Shown here: positions 1 to 7,662 of the stretch, piece after piece
Layout of the letters: the number at the start of each line of letters is the position of its first letter
How positions within the stretch are numbered: position 1 is the stretch's first letter
Source of the DNA: CAVUDO01 sp963740255
Lineage (GTDB): Bacteria > Actinomycetota > Actinomycetes > Mycobacteriales > Cryptosporangiaceae
Assembly (NCBI GenBank): GCA_963740255.1
Contig: CAVUDO010000002.1
Span: 248,001-312,000, forward strand
Direction of reading: 5' to 3'
DNA: 64,000 nt
Notes under the pieces: generated by a model
Databases searched by the model: none
What the model saw: only the letters and a program-made list of their open reading frames with translations
What the model was told of the DNA's origin: nothing
Translations under genes and position numbers: made by a program

Positions 1-2
1 GG

Positions 3-1934
3 GAGACCTGTCCGACCGGGGGGTCGGCCAGTTCCGGCGTGGCGTTCTATCCGGAGAGCGGCGGCAACTATCCGGCCGAGTACCGCGGTGCCCTGTTCTT
101 CGCCGACGTCATCCGGGACTGCATCTGGGCGATGATGCCCGGCGTCGACGGGCTGCCCGACCCGGCGGCGATCCGCACCTTCGACGCGGGCGCCGCCGCA
201 CCGGTCGACCTGGAGATCGGCCCCGGCGGTGACCTGTACTACGTGGACATCACCGGCGGCACGATCCACCGCATCCAGTACTTCGCCGCCAACCGTCCGC
301 CGGTCGCCGACGCCCAGGCCACCCCGACCTCGGGAGCGCCGCCGCTGGCCGTCCAGTTCGACGGCACCGTATCGAGCGACCCGGATCCGGGCGACACGCT
401 CGCCTACGCGTGGGACTTCACCGGCGACGGCACCGTGGACGCCACCGGCTCGACGGCCGCCTTCACCTACCCGGGCGCCGGCCAGTTCACCGCCTCCCTG
501 CGGGTGACCGACGGCGACGGCGCGAGCAGCGTCGACACCGTGACGATCACCGTCGGCCAGGGCGCTCCGGTGCCGACCATCGACACCCCCGCGGCCAGCC
601 TGACCTGGAAGGTCGGCGACCCGATCGCGTTCTCCGGCCACGCGGTGGATCCCGACCAGGGCACATTGCCGCCGTCCGCGCTGCGATGGCGGCTGATCCT
701 GCACCACTGCACCGGCGGCACGACGGACTGCCACGAGCACGTGGTGCAGACCTACGACGACGTGGCCGGCGGCTCGTTCGTGGCTCCGGACCACGAGTAT
801 CCGAGCTACCTGGAGCTGGAGCTGACCGCGACCGACTCCGGTGGCCTGGCCGGCACCACGTCGGTGCGGCTGGACCCGAAGACCGTGACGCTGACCTTCC
901 AGACCGTGCCGGCCGGGCTGCCGCTCACGGTGGGGCAGACGACCGCGACCACTCCGTTCACCCAGACTGTCATCGCCGGTTCGTCCAACACGGTGAGCGC
1001 GACTCCGCAGACGGTGGGTGGCACCCACTACGGCTTCAGCTCCTGGTCGGACGGGGGCGCGGCGACGCACACGCTGGTCGCACCCGTCTCGGCCACCTAC
1101 ACCGCGACGTACGCCCAGACCAGGGTGACCGGCACGGTGGTCAACCAGACGACAGGTAGGCCGGTCGCGAACGCGCGGTTGGATCTGATGCCGTCCGGCC
1201 GCTCGGCGCGGACGTCTGCCGCCGGCACGTTCACCTTCCTCAACGTCGCACCCGGTAGCTACACCCTCAAGGCGTCGCTCGGCACCGACCGCTGTGGGCC
1301 GTCGGTGACGATCCCGGTGACCGTCGACGGCGTGGAGACCGTCAATCCGGTGGTTGCCCAGCGTGTCGACGCGTTCGGCTACACGTGCGTCGACCAGACC
1401 CGGGCATTCGCGGCCGGCACGACCGCGACCGCGGTGACCGGGAACAACGCGACCGGCTTCCGGGCCCTCCCGTTCGGGTTCCGGTTCTACGGCACCACCT
1501 ACACCGGCGTGAACCTCAGCACGAACGGCTTCCTCAGCTTCACGGCCGGCAGCACCGCCGCGGCGAACACCAGTCTGCCCACAGCCGCCGCGCCCAACGC
1601 CGCGGTCTACGCGTTCTGGGACGACCTGAGCGTCGACGCCTCGTCCAGGATCTACGTGGCGAGCAGCGGCGCGACACCGAACCGCCGGTATGTGGTGGAG
1701 TGGCGCAACGTGCTCCTGGTCGGTACCGCCAACCGGGTGAGCGTGTCGGTGGAGCTGTTCGAGAACGGCGAGATCTGGATCAACTACAAGGACATCGCCG
1801 CGAATGCCCGGGAGCAGGGGAGCTCGGCCACGGTCGGGATCGAGAACGCCACCGGCACGGTCGGGCTGCCGTACGCGGTCAACGTCGCGTCGCTTGCCAG
1901 CGGCCGGTCCATCCTGTTCCGGCCGCCTCCCTGA
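3..1934 (+). CDS. Secreted PQQ-dehydrogenase-like multidomain protein (5' truncated by window edge)
   Basis: The frame is open from base 3, so the gene begins left of the window; 643 codons are visible. The first 90 or so residues resemble the last blade of a glucose/sorbosone dehydrogenase beta-propeller (YRGALFFADVIRDCIW, then GPGGDLYYVDITGGTIHRI). Next come a PKD domain (YAWDFTGDGTVDATGS), a beta domain with a CTGGTTDC cysteine pair, a repeat-like domain (FSSWSDGGAATHTL), a carboxypeptidase-regulatory-like Ig domain (VTGTVVNQTTGRPVANARL) and a C-terminal beta-sandwich with FGFRFYGTTYTGVNLSTNGF. This architecture is typical of exported actinobacterial proteins acting on sugars outside the cell. 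The family is inferred from the last blade only; the catalytic part and any signal peptide lie outside the window. Confidence 0.75.
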   Translation, partial: ETCPTGGSASSGVAFYPESGGNYPAEYRGALFFADVIRDCIWAMMPGVDGLPDPAAIRTFDAGAAAPVDLEIGPGGDLYYVDITGGTIHRIQYFAANRPPVADAQATPTSGAPPLAVQFDGTVSSDPDPGDTLAYAWDFTGDGTVDATGSTAAFTYPGAGQFTASLRVTDGDGASSVDTVTITVGQGAPVPTIDTPAASLTWKVGDPIAFSGHAVDPDQGTLPPSALRWRLILHHCTGGTTDCHEHVVQTYDDVAGGSFVAPDHEYPSYLELELTATDSGGLAGTTSVRLDPKTVTLTFQTVPAGLPLTVGQTTATTPFTQTVIAGSSNTVSATPQTVGGTHYGFSSWSDGGAATHTLVAPVSATYTATYAQTRVTGTVVNQTTGRPVANARLDLMPSGRSARTSAAGTFTFLNVAPGSYTLKASLGTDRCGPSVTIPVTVDGVETVNPVVAQRVDAFGYTCVDQTRAFAAGTTATAVTGNNATGFRALPFGFRFYGTTYTGVNLSTNGFLSFTAGSTAAANTSLPTAAAPNAAVYAFWDDLSVDASSRIYVASSGATPNRRYVVEWRNVLLVGTANRVSVSVELFENGEIWINYKDIAANAREQGSSATVGIENATGTVGLPYAVNVASLASGRSILFRPPP

Positions 1935-2042
1935 CGGCACTCGCGGTCGCCGCGCCCGGCCTAGTCGAAGCGGCGGGCGCTGGCTCGGCCCTGGCCACCG
2001 TCGCGCAGGTCCATCGCGTTCCTTCGGTCGGGATCTCGGCGC

Positions 2043-2477
2043 CTACGGCAGTGTCGGGCGTCCGTCGGGGCCGATCGGCATGCCGGGGTTGTCGGCGACC
2101 TCCCACAGGTGGCCGTCCAGGTCGGTGAAGTGACCCACGTAGCCGCCCCAGGTGGTCGGTGCCGCCGGCTTGCGGACCACGCCCCCGGCTGCCGTCGCGG
2201 CCGCCAGTGTGGCGTCGACCTGGGCCCGGCCCTCGCAGTTGACGGCCACCGCGACCCCGCGGTATTCCGCCAGCGGGTGGGGCTCCATGCCGGCGTCGCC
2301 GGCCAAGGCGTGGTGGCCGTAGAGGGCGAGGATCGCGCCGGCGGTGCCGAAGAAGCTCACCTCGCCCGGTACGGACGAGCTGGAGAGCGGCCAGCCCAGG
2401 GCCTGGTAGAACGCGGTGGAACGGGCCAGGTCGGTCACGCCGAGCGTGACGAAACTGACGCGGGCCGGGACGGACAT
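2043..2477 (-). CDS. VOC/glyoxalase-fold protein
   Basis: A 144-residue protein with the VOC superfamily pattern: VSFVTLGVTDLARSTAFYQAL at the N-terminus and GYVGHFTDLDGHLWEVADNP near the C-terminus. It is the size of a single VOC module and probably binds a metal or a small molecule. I chose the ATG at 2477 because GGAGGTGATC lies 8 bases upstream on the minus strand; the earlier in-frame GTG at 2486 falls inside this ribosome binding site. It is convergent with the secreted protein to its left and lies just before a tRNA gene. The substrate cannot be read from the sequence; relatives include glyoxalases, dioxygenases and antibiotic-binding proteins. Confidence 0.85.
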   Translation of the reverse strand: MSVPARVSFVTLGVTDLARSTAFYQALGWPLSSSSVPGEVSFFGTAGAILALYGHHALAGDAGMEPHPLAEYRGVAVAVNCEGRAQVDATLAAATAAGGVVRKPAAPTTWGGYVGHFTDLDGHLWEVADNPGMPIGPDGRPTLP

Positions 2478-2564
2478 GGCGATCACCTCCGGCCCACAGC
2501 CTCGCGCGCCGACGCCGACGCGTCCACTGTGCCAGCGCCGCGAGTCGCTACGCTGTGACCCGCC

Positions 2565-2638
2565 GGGGCGGTAGCTCAGCTGGTTAGAGCAGGGGACTCA
2601 TAATCCTCCGGTCGCGGGTTCGAGCCCCGCCCGCCCCA
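2565..2638 (+). tRNA. tRNA with CAU anticodon (tRNA-Met elongator or tRNA-Ile2)
   Basis: A full cloverleaf can be folded by eye. The acceptor stem is GGGGCGG/CCGCCCC, the D stem GCTC/GAGC, the anticodon stem GGGGA/TCCTC around loop CTCATAA (anticodon CAT at 2599-2601), and the T arm GCGGG-TTCGAGC-CCCGC. The discriminator base is A2638 and CCA is not encoded. CAU could be elongator Met or lysidine-modified Ile2; an initiator is unlikely because the acceptor stem is fully paired at position 1. Confidence 0.93.
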
Positions 2639-2689
2639 CTCACGCGCGCTGCGAACCATCTACCCGCGTATTTTTACCCTGGGTAGCGA

Positions 2690-3190
2690 GGTGGGCTCTA
2701 ATGCCCGGTTGCGGGCTTCTACTATGCGACTCTGCGTGATGGCTCTGGGGTTCGTACGCTGTTGCCTCCAGTCGTCCCCGCGTCGCGTACGAACCAGGCG
2801 CGGAGTGACGCCGCCATGCCGCGGGCGGTGCGGCTGGTCGCACACTGGCCGGAGAAGCCGAGCGCCGAGGTCATCACCCACAGCTGCCGGACAAGGGCAG
2901 GCCCGCGACGGGTCAGCACCACTGAACGACTCTCCGAGCACCCGCCGCACCGCCTGCCAGTAGAAAGCCGGGTTCTCCTCCGAGGACGCGAACGCGGTCA
3001 TCAGCTCCAGCGCCGGAGGCAGATCTCGGTGGACGTCGAGGCGATGCCGCTCAGCGCGGCCGGTCGCGCCCACACGCTGTTGGAACTCGCATCGGCCAGG
3101 AGGAAGGTCGTCCTCACTCCCGGGACCTGAAAGCGGAAGGGGGCACCCAGATCGTCAGAGGCGCCCTGTAAGCCTGACGACCATGACGTC
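2690..3190 (-). pseudogene. Probable decayed coding region, family not recognised
   Basis: No intact gene lies between the CAU tRNA and 3183. The minus strand gives protein-like segments in three frames that follow one another: near 3070-3130 (TTFLLADASSNSVWARP), near 2930-3030 (LELMTAFASSEENPAFYWQA) and near 2760-2920 (LVRQLWVMTSALGFSGQCAT). Joining them would give one continuous C-terminal part of a protein of about 130 residues, so the region looks like a gene broken by at least two frameshifts. I do not recognise the family. The alternative is chance open frames in GC-rich DNA. Confidence 0.35.
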
Positions 3191-4019
3191 CTCACAGCAT
3201 GACAAGGCTGTCCTGTTCGCCTCCCTGCACGTGCCCGGCAAGCCGATCGTCCTGGCGAATGCGTGGGACGTGGCCAGTGCCCGCATCACCGAAGCGGCCG
3301 GTGTCGCCGCCGTCGCCACGACGAGCGCGGGGGTGGCGTGGAGCCTCGGCGCTCCCGACGGCGACCAGCTCGACCGTGCTTGTGCGATCGAGGCGATCGC
3401 CCGGATCGTCGCGGCAGTGGACGTCCCGGTCACCGCCGACATCGAGAGCGGCTTCGCGCCGGACGCCCGGGGCGTCGGTGAGACGATCCGTGGCGTACTC
3501 GCCGCAGGGGCCGTGGGCGTTAACCTGGAGGACGGGCTCTACGCGGGTGGCTCGCCACTACGCGATGCCCGGGAGCAGGCGGCGCGGATCGCCGCGGCCC
3601 GGGAGGCCGCCGATGCCGCCGGGGTACCGCTTTTCGTCAACGCCCGCATCGACACGTACCTGCGCGATCTCGGCGACTTCGCCGCGCGCCTGGCCGACAC
3701 GGTGGCACGCGCGAGCGCCTACCTCGACGCCGGCGCCGACGGCATCTTCGTCCCCGGCACCACCGACACCGCCGTCCTGACCGAACTCGTCACCGGTGTC
3801 GCGGCTCCGCTGAACGTCCTGGTTGGTCCGGGATCGCCGACGGTCGGCGAGCTGGCCGCACTCGGCGTGGCGCGGGTCAGCCTGGGCTCGTCCCTCGCCT
3901 CCGCGGCCTACGGCCTGGCACAGCGTGCCGCCCGCGAGGCACTCGAGACGGGCAGCTACTCCCCACTCGACGGGTCCGCCGGCTACGGCGAGATCAACGC
4001 CCTGCTCGCTCGGCGGTGA
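3183..4019 (+). CDS. Isocitrate lyase/PEP mutase family protein
   Basis: A 278-residue TIM-barrel protein of the isocitrate lyase/phosphoenolpyruvate mutase superfamily, the length usual for the small PEP-mutase-like branch. Seen: PIVLANAWDVASARI at the N-terminus, VTADIESGF with the acidic metal ligands, GAVGVNLEDG and VPLFVNARIDTYL. Members cleave or form C-C or C-P bonds on small 2-oxo acids (oxaloacetate, 2-methylisocitrate, phosphonopyruvate). No phosphonate genes are nearby, so a lyase or hydrolase role is more likely than phosphonate synthesis. The ATG at 3183 is the first in frame and begins a well-formed N-terminus. It stands alone between two decayed regions. Confidence 0.85.
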   Translation: MTSSQHDKAVLFASLHVPGKPIVLANAWDVASARITEAAGVAAVATTSAGVAWSLGAPDGDQLDRACAIEAIARIVAAVDVPVTADIESGFAPDARGVGETIRGVLAAGAVGVNLEDGLYAGGSPLRDAREQAARIAAAREAADAAGVPLFVNARIDTYLRDLGDFAARLADTVARASAYLDAGADGIFVPGTTDTAVLTELVTGVAAPLNVLVGPGSPTVGELAALGVARVSLGSSLASAAYGLAQRAAREALETGSYSPLDGSAGYGEINALLARR

Positions 4020-4124
4020 GCGGCCCGCCGGCGGGTGGGTCGGCCGCAGCGGCTCGGATGCCAGGCGGGCCGTCGCGTGGCAGGCTCCGGGTACGTCCAC
4101 TCACCGTCGAGTTGCCGGGAGCGC

Positions 4125-4600
4125 CACTGGCGGGGGTGTGCGGGCAGTGCCGGGCCTGCGCCCGCGGCCGCCCGTGGTATTGCTTCGACACCCACAACGC
4201 GTCCCAGCCGATGACGCTGGAGTCCGGCCGGCCGCTGACGGCCGCGCTGGGAATCGGGGCGTTCGCCGAGAAGACGCTGGTGCACGCCGGCCAGTGCACG
4301 AAGGTCGACCCGGCGGCCGAGCCGTCCGTGGCCGGCTTGCTGGGGTGCGGCGTGATGGCCGGCATCGGCGCGGCGGTCAACACCGGCGGGGTGGGCCGCG
4401 GCGACTCGATCGCCGTGATCGGCTGCGGGGGGAGTGGGCAACGGAGCGATCGCAGGGGCCTGGCTGGCAGCCGCGTCGACGATCATCGCGGTCGATGTCG
4501 ACGAACGGAAGCTGGAGTGGGCCCGCGAGTTCGGCGCCACCCACACCGTGAACGCCGGCGAGACCGATCCGGTGGAGGCCATCCGGGAACTCCACCACGA
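4125..4600 (+). pseudogene. Remnant of S-(hydroxymethyl)mycothiol dehydrogenase (MscR-like zinc ADH)
   Basis: Two frames together read as the middle of a mycothiol-dependent formaldehyde dehydrogenase. Frame 2 from about 4125 to 4430 carries CGQCRACARGRPWYCFDTHN, GIGAFAEKTLVHAGQCTKVD and LLGCGVMAGIGAAVNTGGVG. After a run of six G at 4427-4432 the reading continues one frame over with GNGAIAGAWLAAASTIIAVD and FGATHTVNAGETDPVEAIRE. One G too many explains the shift. The first 90 or so residues (catalytic Cys and His region) and the last third are missing, so the gene is dead even if the extra G is a sequencing error. In actinomycetes the intact enzyme oxidises the formaldehyde-mycothiol adduct. 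Confidence 0.8.
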
Positions 4601-4783
4601 TCGGCGCCGAGACACCGCAGTTCCGCTGAGCCGGAGCCGGAGCCAATCGGCGGAGACGGGCGCCCCGGACCTGACCTGACGGGCCGCCGTTCGGTTCGCC
4701 GCCGCGATGGCCTGCGTCGGGTGCAGTGATGATCGGTGTCGGAGCCGTTCGGGTCAAAGTCCGGCCGGCCGGCCGCGGCGAGG

Positions 4784-5116
4784 TCAGACGACGAGGCTGG
4801 AGAACGTCAGGGTGTTCGTCAGCACCCCGGCGGTCACGATAGAGGCGAGAGCCGCACCAGCCCAGAGGCCGGCGGGAACGTACCGCCGGCCGCGCCGGTA
4901 GAGAAGCCACCCGAGGAGCCCGATCGCCGACAGCCCCACCAGGCCGCCCAGCGCCGTGGTGAGCGCCGCCCGGCCGGACTCCGGACCGGCGAGCGCCCCG
5001 AACACCGCGCAGGCGAGCACCAGCACGGCGGCGAACCCGCCGGTGAGCAGGAACCCGCCCACGGCGGCGACCCGGCGGAGGACATCGTTCCCGGCCCGCC
5101 CGGGAGAACTGGTCAT
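4784..5116 (-). CDS. Small integral membrane protein, unknown
   Basis: 110 residues with three hydrophobic spans: VAAVGGFLLTGGFAAVLVLA, LTTALGGLVGLSAIGLLGWL and LWAGAALASIVTAGVLTNTL. Span 2 is followed by a positive loop (YRRGRRYVP), which puts that loop in the cytoplasm. No family motif is recognised. It starts about 40 bases after the end of the dehalogenase gene on the same strand, so the two may be co-transcribed; a functional link is not shown. Confidence 0.65.
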   Translation of the reverse strand: MTSSPGRAGNDVLRRVAAVGGFLLTGGFAAVLVLACAVFGALAGPESGRAALTTALGGLVGLSAIGLLGWLLYRRGRRYVPAGLWAGAALASIVTAGVLTNTLTFSSLVV

Positions 5117-5155
5117 GGCCGGTCACGCTCTCTTCCTGACTGCGGCCCGCGGTGG

Positions 5156-6061
5156 TCACCGCAGGACGAATTTCGCGATCTCCTCGCCGAGCTCCGCGCC
5201 CGCATCCTCCTGCAGGAAGTGCCCGGCACCGACGATGGTGGGGTGCGCGATGCCCCGCGCGCCCGGAACGATGTCTCTCAGTACCGGTGCCATCGCACCG
5301 GTGACGGGGTCGGAGTCGCCGAACGCCACCAGGAACGGCTTGCTCCACTGGCTGAGCGCCTTCCACGCGGCGCGGTTGGGTGCCGTCGCCGGGTCGTCGG
5401 GCGTGATCGGCACCAGCCCCGGCATCGCCCGCGGACCCGCCTTGTGGCTTTCGTCCGGAAACGGCGCGTCATAGGCGGCCTGGGCCCGGTCGGACAGCGG
5501 CCGCACGCAGCCGCTCCGCACGAGGCGGCCGACGTCGAGCGTCTCGGCGGTGCGGACCGCGTCCTTGAAGCGGTGCCACACCGCGGGCATCGGCTGGTCA
5601 CCGGTGGGCAGTCCGGTGTTGGCGGCGACGACCCGGGCGAACCGGTCGGGCTGCTCGGTGACCAGTCGGAGACCGATCAGCCCGCCCCAGTCCTGTCCGA
5701 CCGCGGTCACCTCGCGCAGGTCGAGCACGTCGAAGGCCAGGGCGCGCAGCCATTCGACGTGCCGCGCGTAGCTGTGGTCCCCGACCCGCGCGGGCTTGTC
5801 CGAGCGGCCGAACCCGACGAGGTCCACCGCGACCGGGCGAAGTCCGGCGGCGACCAGCGGCGGCATCACCGTGCGGTACAGGTACGACCAGCTCGGTTCT
5901 CCGTGCAGCAGCAGGACCGTCGGTCCCTCGGCAGGGCCGGCGGAGTAGTACGCCATCCGCAGCGTGCCGCCCTCGCCGTCCGGCACGTCGGCGTAGGCCG
6001 GTGCGTGGTCGAACCCGGCAAGGCCGGCGAAGCGGTCCTCGGGCGTGCGCAGCAGTCGCAT
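5156..6061 (-). CDS. dhaA: Haloalkane dehalogenase (alpha/beta hydrolase)
   Basis: A 301-residue alpha/beta hydrolase close to haloalkane dehalogenases of the DhlA-like (HLD-I) group. The oxyanion loop is LLHGEPSWSYLYRTV (residues 51-65), the nucleophile is Asp124 in VGQDWGG with the adjacent halide-binding Trp125, Asp251 in GDSDP is the probable acid, and His281 sits in GAGHFLQED. An Asp nucleophile separates it from esterases, which use Ser. It would hydrolyse a carbon-halogen bond to an alcohol in the cytoplasm. The frame extends 82 codons further upstream, but that part is Arg/Ala-rich and unlike the family, so I chose the ATG at 6061. Epoxide hydrolase is the main alternative; the Trp after the nucleophile argues for dehalogenase. 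Confidence 0.85.
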   Translation of the reverse strand: MRLLRTPEDRFAGLAGFDHAPAYADVPDGEGGTLRMAYYSAGPAEGPTVLLLHGEPSWSYLYRTVMPPLVAAGLRPVAVDLVGFGRSDKPARVGDHSYARHVEWLRALAFDVLDLREVTAVGQDWGGLIGLRLVTEQPDRFARVVAANTGLPTGDQPMPAVWHRFKDAVRTAETLDVGRLVRSGCVRPLSDRAQAAYDAPFPDESHKAGPRAMPGLVPITPDDPATAPNRAAWKALSQWSKPFLVAFGDSDPVTGAMAPVLRDIVPGARGIAHPTIVGAGHFLQEDAGAELGEEIAKFVLR

Positions 6062-6330
6062 GGCGCCGATGCCTATCGCACCGCGGACCGCTCTGACAAG
6101 GCGAGCGCCGCGGACAGGGGCCGAGGCAACCGGAGGTGAACGAGCGGCGCCCGCGCGGCGACCAGGGGCACCGGCGGTCCGTGGGATCCCGCAGCGCGCC
6201 GCGAGGCTGTATTCACCCGCGCCGACGGCCAGGTAGTCCACTATGTAACGGACAGACTCGCGCTGCGCAACGGCCTCACCGCGGTCGGCGGCTGGAGCCC
6301 AGGGCACCGGACAAGCGACAGGGGCATGGG

Positions 6331-6750
6331 ATGGACATTCTGGTGTTGGTCGGCCGTATCCTCTTCGCGGCGATCTTCCTGTTCTCGGCGCTGGGTCACT
6401 TCACCCAGATCCAGGCGATGGCCGGCTACACGCGGTCGAAAGGCATCCCGGCACCGGAGGCAGCGGTCGTCGGGTCTGGTGTGGTGCTCGCCGCGGGCGG
6501 CCTGATGGTGCTGCTCGGTCTGTGGGGCGACCTTGGCGCGCTGTTGCTGCTCGTGTTCCTCGTGCCGACCGCCTTGCTGTTCCACCGGTTCTGGCAGGAG
6601 AGCGACCCGATGGCCCGGCAGCAGGAGATGATCCAGTTCATGAAGGACCTCGCGCTGGCAGGCGGGGCGGTGCTGCTGTTCGCGCTCTTTGCCTACGCCG
6701 GCGACGACCTCGGCCTGACCCTCACCGGCCCGCTGTTCGACCTGCGGTAA
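6331..6750 (+). CDS. DoxX family membrane protein
   Basis: 139 residues with four membrane spans. It opens MDILVLVGRILFAAIFLFSA, continues with the GHFTQIQAMAGYTRSKGIP loop and then the GLMVLLGLWGDLGALLLLVF span, as in DoxX/YphA-type proteins. The ATG at 6331 is preceded by GACAGGGGCATGGG, a weak ribosome binding site. It is divergent from the dehalogenase, with about 270 bases between the starts, and convergent with the TetR gene to the right. The family is linked to membrane-associated redox or thiol stress in mycobacteria; the role here is unknown. Confidence 0.85.
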   Translation: MDILVLVGRILFAAIFLFSALGHFTQIQAMAGYTRSKGIPAPEAAVVGSGVVLAAGGLMVLLGLWGDLGALLLLVFLVPTALLFHRFWQESDPMARQQEMIQFMKDLALAGGAVLLFALFAYAGDDLGLTLTGPLFDLR

Positions 6751-6846
6751 GCGCAACCCGCCAGCCGAAGGGCGTCAGCGACCGCTGGTGCCCCTCGCAC
6801 CGCGGCTGCGCGGCATGCTGGCCTGACCGCTCTCGGTGCGCGCGCG

Positions 6847-7548
6847 TCAGCGGACCGAGGCGTCGAGGGGGACGACCAACTCCCTGATCTGCTGCTGGAA
6901 GAACGAGTCTGGGTTGTCGAGCGCGAAGTCCAGGTGGTCGAAGGTTTCCAGGCTCACCATGCCGTGCAGCCGGGTCCAGCAGGTGAGGAAGACGTGCAGG
7001 GCACCCAGCGGGAGGCCGCCGGCCGGCAGGGTCGCCTGGTAGTTGCGGAGCTGCCGGAGGAGGTCGGGCGAAAACTCCGACTCGTCCGAGATCGCGAACG
7101 GCCGCTGCCTCCACAGGGTGGCGAACAACCCGTAGAAGACGAAGCCGAACCGTTGTGCCGCCTTGTCCACCGGGCCGTCCTCGGCCCTGGCCGGCTTCGG
7201 CAGCGGGGTGCCGAACAGCAGGCTGAACTCGGCGCGATGGTTGACCGCCCACTGCCGGTACGCCTGGCACACGGCGAGGATCCGGGGCACCGGATCCTCG
7301 TCGGGTAGCGCGTCCCGCGCCTGTTCCATCTGTCCGGCCACCTCGTTGAACAGGTCGGCCACCACCGCGGCGAGCAACTCGTCCAGGCTCGCGTAGTAGC
7401 GGTAGAGCGCGCCCGAGGCCATGCCCATCTCGCGGGCGATGGCGCGCAGCGACACCCCACCCACGCCGTCGGCCACCAACTGCTGACGGGCCCGGTGCCG
7501 GATCTCCTCGATCGTCTCGGCCCGGATGCGGTCCCGGCGGCGAACCAC
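6847..7548 (-). CDS. TetR/AcrR family transcriptional regulator
   Basis: About 233 residues with an N-terminal TetR helix-turn-helix (VSLRAIAREMGMASGALYRY) and a C-terminal TetR_C-like ligand domain. It is divergent from the MMPL transporter, the usual arrangement for a repressor controlling its neighbour and itself. The frame stays open to 7623, but that would place the operator palindrome (7591-7605) inside the gene. I prefer the GTG at 7548, after AAGGGGATCTGAAGGA; a TTG at 7569 is also possible. The ligand is probably a hydrophobic compound exported by the partner, which is inference. Confidence 0.88.
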   Translation of the reverse strand: MVRRRDRIRAETIEEIRHRARQQLVADGVGGVSLRAIAREMGMASGALYRYYASLDELLAAVVADLFNEVAGQMEQARDALPDEDPVPRILAVCQAYRQWAVNHRAEFSLLFGTPLPKPARAEDGPVDKAAQRFGFVFYGLFATLWRQRPFAISDESEFSPDLLRQLRNYQATLPAGGLPLGALHVFLTCWTRLHGMVSLETFDHLDFALDNPDSFFQQQIRELVVPLDASVR

Positions 7549-7590
7549 TCCTTCAGATCCCCTTGACAACGCGAGGTCACCCCTTCCATA

Positions 7591-7605
7591 GTGAGCGCCG
7601 CTCAC
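7591..7605. promoter_or_regulatory. Probable TetR operator palindrome
   Basis: GTGAGC-GCC-GCTCAC is a perfect inverted repeat of six bases with a 3-base spacer. It lies in the divergent gap between the TetR gene and the MMPL transporter, 58 bases before the MMPL ATG. Position and symmetry fit a TetR-family operator that represses both genes; this is inference from layout. Confidence 0.7.
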
Positions 7606-7662
7606 AAAAACATCGATGATCATTCTAACGTCCGGCGGAGTGTCGGGCTAGGGGAGGAAGTC

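Noticed and set aside
3183..4019. PEP mutase as a marker of phosphonate synthesis
   Set aside because: No phosphonopyruvate decarboxylase or other phosphonate genes are nearby; the small family mostly contains lyases.
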